Of a stretch of DNA of 64,000 nt, positions 1 to 8,181 are shown in pieces. The number at the start of each line of letters is the position of its first letter. The first letter of the stretch is position 1. Below the pieces are notes generated by a model. It saw nothing but the letters and a program-made list of their open reading frames with translations, was not told the DNA's origin and did not search any database. A program made the position numbers and the translations under genes. Source of the stretch: DATBFG01 sp036558645 (GTDB taxonomy: Bacteria; Acidobacteriota; Terriglobia; Terriglobales; Acidobacteriaceae); assembly GCA_036558645.1 (NCBI GenBank), contig DATBFG010000064.1, positions 1-64,000 on the forward strand, read 5' to 3'.

Positions 1-152
1 AACGCGCCGGCGGCAGTAGCTCCCAATCCGACGCGGCCAAGAAATTGGCGCCGATTGGAGCGATTCATCGCATTGACAGCCTTCGCTTTCCTGGAATTCT
101 TGAGTTCTGGTTTTTGGGTGGAATCTACTGAGAAGCGTTCACTGCTGGTCAT
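1..152 (-). CDS. Tat-exported protein, N-terminus only (truncated by window edge)
   Basis: Reading leftward from an ATG at 152, 50 codons run off the window start. A strong Shine-Dalgarno (AGGAGG on the minus strand, about 158-163) precedes the ATG. About 33 residues in there is a twin-arginine motif (NRRQFLGRVG) followed by the start of an alanine/glycine-rich hydrophobic stretch, so the product is probably exported folded, often with a cofactor. The 30-residue extension before the RR pair is long but seen in Tat substrates. The mature domain lies outside the window, so the function cannot be named. Confidence 0.75.
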   Translation of the reverse strand, partial: MTSSERFSVDSTQKPELKNSRKAKAVNAMNRSNRRQFLGRVGLGATAAGA

Positions 153-684
153 AGGGCCCTCCTAGCCGTTTACCGCGGGGGAAATCAGTCTTGTAGCTAG
201 CGATCTGCCTCTAATGAGGTGTGGGGTGAGACAACGGTCTGACGAAGGGCAGAACGAGTCTAGGCCAAAAGTGGAGAGAAAAAGGTCCGTCGGCACTAAT
301 GAGTTGTACATCGCCGTACGTGTACTTATCAGCCGAAAGAACCTTTCTACCTCGCACGATGCTCTGTGCGTGAGTGGCGCGATAGATGTGTCATTCGAGG
401 ACGGAGTTGCTGACGCAGGAAGGAAATTTGTTCAGCGCAGAGCTGGGTCTCAGTCGCATTCTTGTTGGTACTGGACGACACCACGAGTCGGCTCCTTCTA
501 CTATCGGCAGTCGTTTGAAGTTGAATATGTGGACCGCCTCGGGAAAGTTTCCAGGAGATTTTTAGACACTAGCACCTCGGGCCTGGACCGGTAAGTTACA
601 CTTTTTCAGTAATTTAAACTTAAGCACTATTTGTTGCAACGACTATCGTGCTCACACATCAAATGAGTTGAAAGGATGGTTCCG
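153..684. other. Intergenic region, divergent promoters expected
   Basis: This 530-base gap separates two divergent genes, so both promoters should lie here. An open frame at 214-594 (plus) would give 126 residues, but its composition looks unlike a protein, it has no ribosome binding site and no family resemblance, so it is not annotated. The last 80 bases before the YceI gene are AT-rich. No convincing promoter pair or operator could be assigned. Confidence 0.5.
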
Positions 685-1242
685 ATGAGCACACTGGCTA
701 CACCCCAAACTTCGATTTCTACGTGGAGCATCGATAGATCGCATGCCGTGGCCGAATTCAAAGTCAAGCACATGATGATTTCTAACGTAAAGGGACATTT
801 CGCCAAGATGTCGGGCAGTCTGAAGCGAGACGAAACCGACCTGACGAATTCTCAGGTTGAAGTCGTGATCGATGCGGCGTCGATCGAGACTCGCGACTCT
901 CAGCGCGATGGCCACCTGAAGAGCGCAGACTTTTTCGACGTCGAGAACTTCCCGACGCTTTCGTTCAAGTCGAGCAAAGTAAGGTCCATCGGCGACGGCG
1001 AACTCGAGGTGGAAGGCGACCTCACGATTCGCGACAAGACGCGCAAAGTGGCCCTTCGCGTGGAAGAGCTTACGCCTCCGACGAAGGATCCCTGGGGGGG
1101 TACGCGGATTGGAGTGTCGGCGACGACGAAGATCAACCGCAAAGACTACGGGCTGACCTGGAACGCGGCCCTTGAGACCGGAGGAATTCTGGTCGGCGAT
1201 GAAGTAGCGATTACGCTGGAAGTTGAGTTCCTCAAGGCGTAA
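685..1242 (+). CDS. YceI family protein
   Basis: A 185-residue YceI-like protein, a lipocalin-like beta-barrel family that binds isoprenoid or other amphiphilic ligands. Typical features are an N-terminal SxWSIDRSHA-type opening, the VKGHFAKMSG segment, the DFFDVENFPTLSFKS motif near residues 83-97 and the LTIRDKTRKV strand. No signal peptide is visible, so this copy is probably cytoplasmic, unlike the periplasmic E. coli version. An upstream in-frame ATG at 676 overlaps the likely ribosome binding site AAAGGA (671-676); that site sits 9 bases before the ATG at 685, which is therefore preferred. It is followed by a hairpin at 1285-1320 shared with the convergent neighbour. Confidence 0.9.
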   Translation: MSTLATPQTSISTWSIDRSHAVAEFKVKHMMISNVKGHFAKMSGSLKRDETDLTNSQVEVVIDAASIETRDSQRDGHLKSADFFDVENFPTLSFKSSKVRSIGDGELEVEGDLTIRDKTRKVALRVEELTPPTKDPWGGTRIGVSATTKINRKDYGLTWNAALETGGILVGDEVAITLEVEFLKA

Positions 1243-1284
1243 GCGGGTGGGGGACAATGAGGCCTCGGCAGTGCCGGATTCTTC

Positions 1285-1320
1285 CTTTGTGGCTGATGCG
1301 CTCGTGCGTCAGCCACCAAG
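1285..1320. terminator. Bidirectional terminator-like hairpin
   Basis: A stem with arms GTGGCTGATGCG (1289-1300) and TGCGTCAGCCAC (1305-1316) closes a CTCG tetraloop, with two G-U wobbles; flanking CTT/AAG bases extend it. It lies between the convergent YceI and HD-domain genes. There is no clean T-tract, so intrinsic termination is an inference. Confidence 0.6.
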
Positions 1321-1390
1321 AATTGAGATTGGTTTCGATCCTGCCGAAGGCCTTACGACTTCAGCAAGCAGTGCTAAGACGCGGATCAAT

Positions 1391-1969
1391 CTAAGCGGAT
1401 TTCGCGGAGCTTCCGTCCAGGCCCAGTTCGGTCGCAACTTGCTTCATCGCTTCGATGCAAAAGGTGATGTGTTCTTCTAGGTCAACCCCGAGATCTGCTG
1501 CCCCGGAAGTGATGTCGACGCGATTGACGCTACGAGCGAAGGCTTTGTCCTTCATCTTTTTCCGGACAGACTTGGCCTCCACCTCAGCCAGAGATTTGCC
1601 GGGCTTCACCAGAGCACAAGCGGTAATAAATCCGGCAAGTTCGTCGCATGCAAACAAGGCTTTTTCCATCGGCGACTCCCGCGTGACCCCTGAGTACTCG
1701 GCGTGAGACATGATGGCGCGCCGGATCTCGTCGGAATAACCGCGATCTCCCAGAATTTCATTTCCCTTGTACGGATGTTCCTCAGGAGTCGGATACTTTT
1801 CATAATCGAAGTCATGGATAAGGCCGACCAATCCCCAGAGGGTTTCATCGCCTCCCAGTTTGCGAGCGTAGGCGCGCATGCATGCCTCGACGGCTAAGGC
1901 ATGTTTTCGAAGGCTTTCTGACTCTGTGAACTCGGTAAGTAACTTCCAGCCTTCATCTGATCTCTGCAT
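1391..1969 (-). CDS. HD domain-containing phosphohydrolase-like protein
   Basis: About 192 residues from the chosen ATG at 1969. It has the N-terminal SLRKHALAVE histidine helix and the metal-binding GLIHDFDYEK segment (HD dyad), followed by HPYKGNEIL and a later MSHAEYSG histidine, as in small HD superfamily hydrolases acting on phosphorylated, often nucleotide, substrates. The actual substrate is unknown. A longer frame starts at 2035, but its 22 extra residues are low in similarity to the family and lack a ribosome binding site; family members typically begin just before the (T)ESESLRKHA region. The gene is convergent with the YceI gene. Confidence 0.8.
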   Translation of the reverse strand: MQRSDEGWKLLTEFTESESLRKHALAVEACMRAYARKLGGDETLWGLVGLIHDFDYEKYPTPEEHPYKGNEILGDRGYSDEIRRAIMSHAEYSGVTRESPMEKALFACDELAGFITACALVKPGKSLAEVEAKSVRKKMKDKAFARSVNRVDITSGAADLGVDLEEHITFCIEAMKQVATELGLDGSSAKSA

Positions 1970-2164
1970 TTCTAGAATGCTACCAGAGGAAAGGGTGGGC
2001 TTTGAAAGGGCTGGATATCGAAGGATCGAACTCATGGATGTTGCGGATTGGGGGAATTACGATTGAGAATCTCTACCCATTTGCTTCGCACCCGGACTCC
2101 CAGATCGCGAGTTGGCAGATCCGAATCCGTCAATTCTTGAATCCGACAATCCGTAAATTTCAGT

Positions 2165-2455
2165 GGCGGCTCCAGGCTTGGGAACAAAATTTCCGAAGCC
2201 GCCCGTGTCCCCTCAATAGTCGGGCCGCGACTTGGGCGTAAAGATCAAGCGGCACAACCCGGCCGAGCGAGAAGAGGCAGGATTATTACCTATTCGTCGG
2301 TAAAAGGACAACCGGAAGATGCCCTCAGAGACTTTCGTCTCGGACGGCCCGCGGGCTGATACCCCCTCCGGCCCGGCAAGGCCGTCCAGCTCACCGGGTA
2401 CCGCACCCTACCGGCTCACCGGCGAGTATCCAGAGATTCCCACTTTGCCCAAGTC
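2165..2455 (-). ncRNA. Candidate structured non-coding RNA or leader (family not recognised)
   Basis: The segment is bounded by long complementary arms: GACTTGGGC+AAAG at 2229-2243 pairs with its complement at 2443-2455 (13 pairs, one 2-base bulge), closing about 200 bases. Inside, read on the minus strand, are an 8-bp GGACGGCC/GGCCGTCC stem, a GAGAC-GAAA-GTCTC hairpin with a GNRA tetraloop and several shorter GC-rich stems. The tetraloop argues for minus-strand transcription. A further GGCGGCT/AGCCGCC hairpin follows at about 2165-2203. It lies 190 bases or more upstream of the HD-domain gene in the same direction, so it could be its leader or independent. No tmRNA, RNase P, SRP, 6S or known riboswitch signature was recognised. 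Confidence 0.5.
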
Positions 2456-2506
2456 ACGGGTAGTGACCTTAACTCTCTAGGACTAACGCCTCTGATTGCT
2501 GTTCGC

Positions 2507-3139
2507 TTACATCTTGGCGGTCAGCGGTTGAGACAGCTTGAAACTAAGAGTTGACTCTGCCGGTATGACAATTTCCTTGTTTCCCGTGTATGCCGCCCCA
2601 GCCGTCCCGGCGCCTGCCCCAGCTGCGGCTCCGATGAGTGCTCCTTTACCCCCGCCTACGAGTCCACCGATGAGTGCGCCGCCACCAGCGCCGCCACCAA
2701 TCATTGCAGCGGTGCGCTTTCCTTTACCTTTGAGAGAGCGAGTAATAGAACTTGTCTGAATGTCTTGGGAATCACCATTTAAAGTTATGGAAGTGAGCAC
2801 GAGACGCAGCACCGCAGCTCCCTTGAAGCGGCCCTGTGGCACGGCTTCCACCACTTTACCGGACACCTCTGCTCCGGCTGGAATGACTTCCTTACCGTCC
2901 ACTTCGACGGGTCTTGCCACACTAGCGCTGAACTGATCGCCACTGGAGCTTATTTTTGAGCCCACGGCATTGCTCAACCGCACGCTGATGACTGTTCCGG
3001 CTGGCAGGGTCACTTGATCTGCGCCGGCTGCACTTGAGGCGGACGCGGCATCGCCATCGGCCGGCGGTGCGCTTGAGCAGCCGACAGACACCCAAAGAAA
3101 TACGAGCAAAGACGTCAGTATTGCAATCCGTCGATACAT
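2507..3139 (-). CDS. Glycine-zipper lipoprotein
   Basis: A 210-residue protein with a lipoprotein signal peptide whose lipobox ends VSVGC, cysteine at residue 21. The middle domain (about 45-130, VTLPAGTVISVRLSNAVGS and VIPAGAEVSGKVVEA) is a beta-rich segment seen in many acidobacterial secreted proteins. A glycine-zipper segment at about 145-185 (GGGAGGGALIGGLVGGGKG) resembles membrane-associated YMGG/glycine-zipper proteins; a final SFKL strand closes the protein. A clear AGGGGGA ribosome binding site precedes the ATG. Likely attached to the outer membrane; exact role unknown. The proline-rich open frame on the opposite strand is a shadow of the glycine zipper. Confidence 0.8.
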   Translation of the reverse strand: MYRRIAILTSLLVFLWVSVGCSSAPPADGDAASASSAAGADQVTLPAGTVISVRLSNAVGSKISSSGDQFSASVARPVEVDGKEVIPAGAEVSGKVVEAVPQGRFKGAAVLRLVLTSITLNGDSQDIQTSSITRSLKGKGKRTAAMIGGGAGGGALIGGLVGGGKGALIGAAAGAGAGTAGAAYTGNKEIVIPAESTLSFKLSQPLTAKM

Positions 3140-3667
3140 AGATCCCCCTGATGCAAGTTCTGATCGTAGTTGGATCGAGGTATCTCAGGTACGGCACGAA
3201 AGGTCGAAAGGGATGGGGGTTCAAAAGTAACCAGGCGCAAACCTAGCGAATTGATCGAGTTTCGAGGAGTCACTCTTCTGGTGGAAAGTCAACGAGTGCA
3301 CCCAGTGGTCACAAGTGTTGACGCAAAGTCGGCCGAGAACAAGCAAAGCGACACGGTCCGGCGTGTCAACGAACCTAGAACGCACCTCGAAAGAGGCTGA
3401 GTAAGTCCAAGCACAGATGCGCGAGGATGACGGGTCCAATCCTTCTTGTTCACTAAGTAAACATCCCATCCGTCGAAGTTGCCAGCGCTAGTACCGTGAC
3501 GCGTTGTTGTCGTCCCCCTTTTCCGTCACCCCTGTCGCCTTTTCCCATCCGATTTCGATATTCACACTAGGGGGCTCTCGCGAGTTCGAGTCGAATGCAA
3601 AAGGCCCCTGTCTGATCGGTAGACCTCTGCCGAATCAAATTCCACATTTCTGACGGAAAGAGAACTC
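3140..3667. other. Intergenic region between divergent genes
   Basis: About 530 bases separating the lipoprotein gene from the methyltransferase gene. Short open frames on both strands (for example 3221-3469) have no ribosome binding site or family resemblance. A CTCGCGAG palindrome lies near 3572-3579; the adjacent TTCGAGTC string resembles a tRNA T-loop but lacks a matching stem. Nothing else could be supported. Confidence 0.5.
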
Positions 3668-4723
3668 ATGGCAATCGATACGGATAAGTTAAACAGTTTT
3701 CTTGGAAGTTTTGTCGGCGACCTCGGTGCCGCCGTGCATGCCGGGTTAGTCGTGATCGGCGAGCGGCTTGGACTCTACAAAGCACTGGCCAAGGCCGCAA
3801 TGACGTCGACTGAACTCGCGGCCAAAACCCATACCGATGAACGCTACGTGCGAGAGTGGCTGTCTTCGCAAGCTGCTGGCGGATACGTTTCTTATGACGA
3901 AAAAACTAACAAGTTCAGTCTGACCGAAGAGCAGGCTTTTACTCTGGCGAACGAAGACAGCCCGGCATATCTGCCGGGAGCATTCCAATTGGCTCTAGGT
4001 TCGCTTGCTGCCGTTCCCCGCATTGCCGATTCCTTCCGCAGCGGAGCCGGGATGGGCTGGCATGAACACGACGAGGGCGTTTTCCACGGCTGCGAAAGGT
4101 TTTTTAGGCCTGGCTATGCGGCTAATCTTGTGAGTTCGTGGATTCCAGCGATGACTGATGTCAGACAGAAGCTCGAAGCCGGTGCCCGAGTTGCCGATGT
4201 GGGCTGCGGCAAAGGCGCTTCCACGATCTTGATGGCGAAAGCATTTCCAAAATCCCATTTTTTTGGATTCGACTATCACGACAAATCCATCGAGGGCGCC
4301 CGTGAGATGGCGAAGCGTGAAGGGATCACCGACCGCGCCAGCTTCGCGGTGGCAAAAGCCAAGGAATATCCAGGCAAGAATTATGACTTCGTTGCAGTCT
4401 TCGATTGTCTGCACGATATGGGAGACCCCGTCGGTGCTGCCGCCCACGTTCGAAGCACGTTGAATCCTGAGGGAACCTGGATGATCGTCGAACCCTTCGC
4501 CAGCGATGCACTCAAGGACAACCTGAATCCAGTCGGCCGGGTCTACTACTCATTTTCGACCCTCCTTTGCACTCCGTGTTCACGGTCGCAGGAGGTTGGA
4601 CTTTGTTTGGGCGCGCAGTCTGGCGAGTCTCGCATTCGAGATGTGGTAACCAAGGCGGGTTTCAATCGCTTCCGGCGCGCAGCCGAAACGCCTTTCAACA
4701 TCGTTTATGAGGCGCGCCCGTAG
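3668..4723 (+). CDS. Class I SAM-dependent methyltransferase with N-terminal winged helix
   Basis: 351 residues. The first 90 or so form a winged-helix dimerisation-type domain (ERLGLYKALAKAAMTSTELA, DERYVREWLSSQAAGGYV), as in Rv2258c-like and O-methyltransferase families. The SAM-binding Rossmann domain follows, with motif I VADVGCGKGAST at about residues 176-187, an acidic FGFDYHDKSI strand-2 end, and the FDCLHDMGDP motif. The substrate cannot be read from the sequence; relatives act on small molecules. The ATG follows a GGAAAGAG ribosome binding site. The gene stands alone and ends in a good intrinsic terminator. Confidence 0.85.
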   Translation: MAIDTDKLNSFLGSFVGDLGAAVHAGLVVIGERLGLYKALAKAAMTSTELAAKTHTDERYVREWLSSQAAGGYVSYDEKTNKFSLTEEQAFTLANEDSPAYLPGAFQLALGSLAAVPRIADSFRSGAGMGWHEHDEGVFHGCERFFRPGYAANLVSSWIPAMTDVRQKLEAGARVADVGCGKGASTILMAKAFPKSHFFGFDYHDKSIEGAREMAKREGITDRASFAVAKAKEYPGKNYDFVAVFDCLHDMGDPVGAAAHVRSTLNPEGTWMIVEPFASDALKDNLNPVGRVYYSFSTLLCTPCSRSQEVGLCLGAQSGESRIRDVVTKAGFNRFRRAAETPFNIVYEARP

Positions 4724-4736
4724 CCGAACCGTCTGC

Positions 4737-4776
4737 ACGACTCGCTCCACGCAATATCGGGGCGAGTCGTTGTTTC
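4737..4776 (+). terminator. Rho-independent terminator of the methyltransferase gene
   Basis: A perfect 9-bp stem, ACGACTCGC (4737-4745) with GCGAGTCGT (4762-4770), followed by TGTTT. It begins 13 bases after the stop codon at 4723. The remaining bases up to the next gene at 5027 show no further gene or obvious control site. Confidence 0.75.
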
Positions 4777-5026
4777 TGGGATCAAAGCCAACGCAGAACG
4801 CAGGCGCCGAGTGCTGCAGAAGGAACCCAGATAGTAAACATCCTCTCAGATTCGCGATCAGCAACGATTCTTCAAGTTTTCCATTGGTCCCAACACGGCC
4901 CAAGAGCAATGGCGTTCGACTTAAGTGATGATTTTGCTTGACATCCACAGGGTCGATCCAGCAGATTACGCAACAGATTGGAACCTGACTTCAGGTTCGT
5001 GCCCGCTCTGGCACCTCCCAATCTAA

Positions 5027-5566
5027 ATGGCCACTACGCTTGCCCCGGTTGATTCGAGGGAAGTTGTTCGCTGCGACCGCTGCCTGTTAGTTCAATTCCG
5101 CACAGCCAACAACCTTTGCCGTCGCTGCCACACCTCTCTAGACGAGGATGAGCCCGAAGTGATGCAGGCCGAGCCGGTGCCTCAGGTTCTGCCGACTCCG
5201 GGCAATGGACGCGGCCACCTGAACCTGGCTGCTTCGATCCGCTCACTGCGTCTCCGCAATGGCTTGAGCCAGCGGCAGCTTGCCACGCGCATGGCGGTTC
5301 CACGCACCTATGTCTCCAAGATCGAGAATGAAAAGGCGACACCGACTCTCTCGTCCTTGGAGCGGCTGGCACGAGCACTGGAAGTGACTGTGCCTGACCT
5401 GCTCTCGGGAGGCGAACGCACTCGTCAGGAAGAGGTGAAAGACCTGATGCAGGATCCGTTCATCACGGAGATGATGCCGTTTCTTTCGCAACTGAACGGT
5501 ATGCAGATGTCGAGCATCCTAGCGCAGGTACGGGACCTGACTATACGGCCGCGTAGGACCGCCTAA
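5027..5566 (+). CDS. XRE-family regulator with N-terminal Cys4 zinc-ribbon-like segment
   Basis: 179 residues. A helix-turn-helix of the Cro/C1 (HTH_3) type spans about residues 70-130 (IRSLRLRNGLSQRQLATRM, YVSKIENEKATPTLSSLERLA). Before it lies a CxxC-x11-CxxC set (C16, C19, C31, C34) predicted to bind zinc, then a proline-rich linker. The combination suggests a DNA-binding protein whose N-terminus senses or structures around a metal, or contacts a partner. The C-terminal 45 residues are helical and unassigned. No ribosome binding site is obvious before the ATG. It stands alone between two terminated neighbours, so it may control distant genes. Confidence 0.8.
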   Translation: MATTLAPVDSREVVRCDRCLLVQFRTANNLCRRCHTSLDEDEPEVMQAEPVPQVLPTPGNGRGHLNLAASIRSLRLRNGLSQRQLATRMAVPRTYVSKIENEKATPTLSSLERLARALEVTVPDLLSGGERTRQEEVKDLMQDPFITEMMPFLSQLNGMQMSSILAQVRDLTIRPRRTA

Positions 5567-5701
5567 AGTTCGATCGCAGATCGGTCGATAGGAAGTTAAG
5601 AATTGCGCGGATAAGGGTTTCCGCGTCACGTTTTCCAAGTTTTATCCGGGCAAACCACCAACTCAACCCGCCGGGATCTTCGGATCCCGGCTTTGCTTCT
5701 T

Positions 5702-6376
5702 TTACCGTCGGTACATAGGCGTGCCCAGCAAGTAGGAATCCATCGTCCGCCGATCGGGACGGATGGAGTGCGGTCCGTAACATAGCTTTCTCAAAATCGC
5801 ATCGGGCCGCCCGCGCCAACTTGCCCATGAAAGTGGTGTGTCTCCATTCGAATCCTTTGCATCGACGGTTGCTCCGGCGTCAACTAGGAGCTGAATGGTC
5901 TCCTCGCCGGCGAATGCGGCCGCGCGGTGTAGCGGAGTTTCACCCTTTGTCCTTGAGTCGCGCATGAACGCGCCGGTCTCGCTCGAAGGATTCGTCCGGA
6001 AATTGGGGTCCGCGCCGCCATTGAGCAGCACCTTCACCACGTTGTGTTGAGCCGGACGCGAGGAAGATAGCGCTGCGTGCAGCGGTGTCTCCCCGGTGCT
6101 GGGCAGGCGAGAGTTCGTATCTGCGCCGTTTTCGATCAGAAACTCGCAGAGTCGCCAGTGCCCATGGAAAGCCGCGGCATTCAAGCCAAGATCGTCTCCC
6201 AGAGAATGCACTGACTCACCCTTCCCTAACAAGAAACGAATCGCAGAGACATCACCGTAGTAGGCGCACCATTGAATCAGTGACGTACCATCCGCGGTCT
6301 TGGACGAGATAGGATTTCCTTGAGCAATGTAGTCAAAGACGAGGTCAGTGCGGCCCTCCGCAATGCGATCCAGCAT
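5702..6376 (-). CDS. Ankyrin repeat protein
   Basis: 224 residues from the ATG at 6376, chosen because an AGGAG ribosome binding site lies 8 bases upstream; a longer frame to 6472 lacks one. It carries five or so ankyrin repeats, recognisable as DGTSLIQWCAYYGDVSAIRFLL, GLNAAAFHGHWRLCEFLIENG, GETPLHAAL, KGETPLHRAAAFAG and NGDTPLSWASWRGR segments. These form a protein-interaction scaffold without catalytic residues. No signal peptide is present, so it probably acts in the cytoplasm. It shares orientation with malQ upstream but is separated by 127 bases, and its partner is unknown. Confidence 0.85.
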   Translation of the reverse strand: MLDRIAEGRTDLVFDYIAQGNPISSKTADGTSLIQWCAYYGDVSAIRFLLGKGESVHSLGDDLGLNAAAFHGHWRLCEFLIENGADTNSRLPSTGETPLHAALSSSRPAQHNVVKVLLNGGADPNFRTNPSSETGAFMRDSRTKGETPLHRAAAFAGEETIQLLVDAGATVDAKDSNGDTPLSWASWRGRPDAILRKLCYGPHSIRPDRRTMDSYLLGTPMYRR

Positions 6377-6503
6377 GTTTCTTACTCCTAAAATCTGCTT
6401 TCCTGTTAAGGCTCGATCCGGAGACCTTCCGTTTGTCTTCTGAATCGTGACCTTGAACTCGCGATTACACAATCCGCCTCTAATTCAAGATTGCATCGGC
6501 TGA

Positions 6504-8033
6504 CTATGCCAGAAACTCTTGCGCGGCAGGCTTTGGAAGGGGCTGCGGCTCGCGGTCCGTGACCTCGGCAAGGGCCGAGAGCTTCTTAGCCAATTTCTCG
6601 GTTAGAAGTCCGGGCTGGAACCGCCATCGATAGTTGCCGAGAGGAATACTCGGCGTGTTCAGTCGCGCTTCGCTCCCCAGCCCAAGCACATCCTGCAGCG
6701 GGACAACTGAGAAGCTGGCGACCGTTTGCTGCGCCAGCCTTATCATCGCCCAGTTCACGCCGTCCTCGACATCTCCCATGTAGCAACGAGCAGCCTTGCG
6801 CTCGTGCTCGGTGGCGGTCTCCCACCACCCGAGCGTCGTGTCGTTGTCGTGGGTTCCGGTGTAGATCACTCGGTTCACCGTCTGTTTGTGAGGAAGATAG
6901 ATGTGCGCTCCCTGGTCTCCAAATCCGAATTGAAGAACAGACATGCCTGGAATCTGGTGATGATCCCGCAACGCGTGCACATCCGGAGTAATGTAGCCGA
7001 GGTCCTCCGCAAAGAACGGAAGTCCTCCTAACGCGGAGCGAACGGCATTGAAAAGGTCATCGCGGGGACCGTCGACCCAGCGACCGTTCATCGCTGTTGG
7101 GTCTTTCGCCGGGATCTCCCAGAATTGTGCGAAGCCGCGGAAGTGATCAAGACGGATATAGTCGCAGGTCTGTGTCGCCCATCGCAGGCGCTGGATCCAC
7201 CACTTGTATCCACGTGACTTCATTATCTTCCAGTCATAAAGCGGATTGCCCCAGCGTTGTCCTGTGGCACTGAACGCGTCAGGCGGAACTCCCGAGACAA
7301 CTTCCGGCTGCAGATCGTCCTGCAAGCGGAACAGTTCGCGATGGGCCCATACGTCGGCGCTGTCGTAGTCGACGAAGATCGCAATGTCTCCGACGACGCG
7401 GATCGAAAGTCTCGCACAGCGATGGCGAATGGCATGCCATTGCTCCCAGAAAAAGAACTGAATGACGCGGCGGATGGCCATCTCCATGGCCATCTCTTTT
7501 TTCGCTTGCTCCAGCGCTGCTGGTTCGCGCCGCGCAATGGCCTCGGGCCACTCGTTCCAGCACTTCTGCTGGTAGCGCCCGCGAAGGGCGTCAAAAAGAA
7601 CGTAGTCTTCAAGCCACCAGGCATTTTCCTCGCAGAAACTGACCAGACGTAGTTGCGCGTCGGTGGACGCCTGCTTCATGAACTGGGAAGCCGCCTCGGC
7701 AATCAGGGGCAACTTCAGCGCGTTCACCTGCTGATAATCAATCTTATCAACTGTTTTCGGAAGGTCATTGAGACGCGCGCAATCGATCCAGCCGCGCTCG
7801 GCCAACCGCTCGAGACAGATCAATTGTGGGTTTCCCGCAAATGCAGAGAGTGAAGAATAGGGAGAATTACCGTTTGCGGGTGGACCGAGGGGTAGGACTT
7901 GCCAGAGTCCTTGCTTGGCAGCGGCAAGAAAGTCGAGGAAATCGTAGGCGACCGGCCCGAGATCGCCAATTCCGCCTCGGGAAGGCAGAGAGATGGGATG
8001 GAGGAGAATTCCCGTCAAGCGTGGAAAGGACAT
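6504..8033 (-). CDS. malQ: 4-alpha-glucanotransferase (amylomaltase)
   Basis: 509 residues, the usual length for GH77 amylomaltases. It transfers alpha-1,4-glucan segments between maltooligosaccharides in cytoplasmic glycogen/maltodextrin metabolism. Recognisable blocks are LTGILLHPISLPSRGGIGDLG at the start, PLGPPANGNSPYSSLSAFAGNP, the VVGDIAIFVDYDSADVW region, the catalytic-Asp segment YIRLDHFRGF, FFAEDLGYI with the acid/base Glu, and GTHDNDTTLGW. The ATG lacks a clear ribosome binding site; the bases just upstream are T-rich. No other glycogen gene is adjacent, so it appears as a stand-alone gene. Confidence 0.95.
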   Translation of the reverse strand: MSFPRLTGILLHPISLPSRGGIGDLGPVAYDFLDFLAAAKQGLWQVLPLGPPANGNSPYSSLSAFAGNPQLICLERLAERGWIDCARLNDLPKTVDKIDYQQVNALKLPLIAEAASQFMKQASTDAQLRLVSFCEENAWWLEDYVLFDALRGRYQQKCWNEWPEAIARREPAALEQAKKEMAMEMAIRRVIQFFFWEQWHAIRHRCARLSIRVVGDIAIFVDYDSADVWAHRELFRLQDDLQPEVVSGVPPDAFSATGQRWGNPLYDWKIMKSRGYKWWIQRLRWATQTCDYIRLDHFRGFAQFWEIPAKDPTAMNGRWVDGPRDDLFNAVRSALGGLPFFAEDLGYITPDVHALRDHHQIPGMSVLQFGFGDQGAHIYLPHKQTVNRVIYTGTHDNDTTLGWWETATEHERKAARCYMGDVEDGVNWAMIRLAQQTVASFSVVPLQDVLGLGSEARLNTPSIPLGNYRWRFQPGLLTEKLAKKLSALAEVTDREPQPLPKPAAQEFLA

Positions 8034-8045
8034 AGAAAAAATTTC

Positions 8046-8175
8046 AGAATGCAGAATTCAGATTGCAGAATGAATACAACGATGTGTACGAATTTCTGAT
8101 TGTAGATCTCTGATCTCAGATTTTTCGACAGAATCTATGCCCTGCAATCTTGAATCGTGAATCTGCAATCTGAAA
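8046..8175. repeat. Degenerate intergenic repeats with a 13-bp inverted pair
   Basis: The gap between malQ and the foldase gene is built of AT-rich variants of a CAGATTGCAGAAT word. TTCAGATTGCAGA at 8057-8069 is exactly inverted at 8162-8174, and partial copies occur between them. The block could fold into a long irregular hairpin. Function unknown; it may simply be a degenerate dispersed repeat. Confidence 0.6.
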
Positions 8176-8181
8176 TCGATC

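Noticed and set aside
214..594. 126-codon plus-strand open frame in the first intergenic region
   Set aside because: No ribosome binding site, unusual composition and no family resemblance; more likely chance.
652..1257. 201-codon minus-strand open frame opposite the YceI gene
   Set aside because: Exact shadow of a well-recognised gene; Arg/His-rich translation typical of antisense frames.
2229..2455. Possible cobalamin or c-di-GMP riboswitch
   Set aside because: Fragments resembling a B12 box and GGGCAAA were seen, but the conserved cores do not line up; kept only as an unclassified structured RNA.
2538..2759. Proline-rich 73-codon plus-strand frame
   Set aside because: It is the complement of the glycine-zipper segment of the lipoprotein gene.
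3570..3610. tRNA-like TTCGAGTC string
   Set aside because: No complementary T-stem, anticodon arm or acceptor stem around it.
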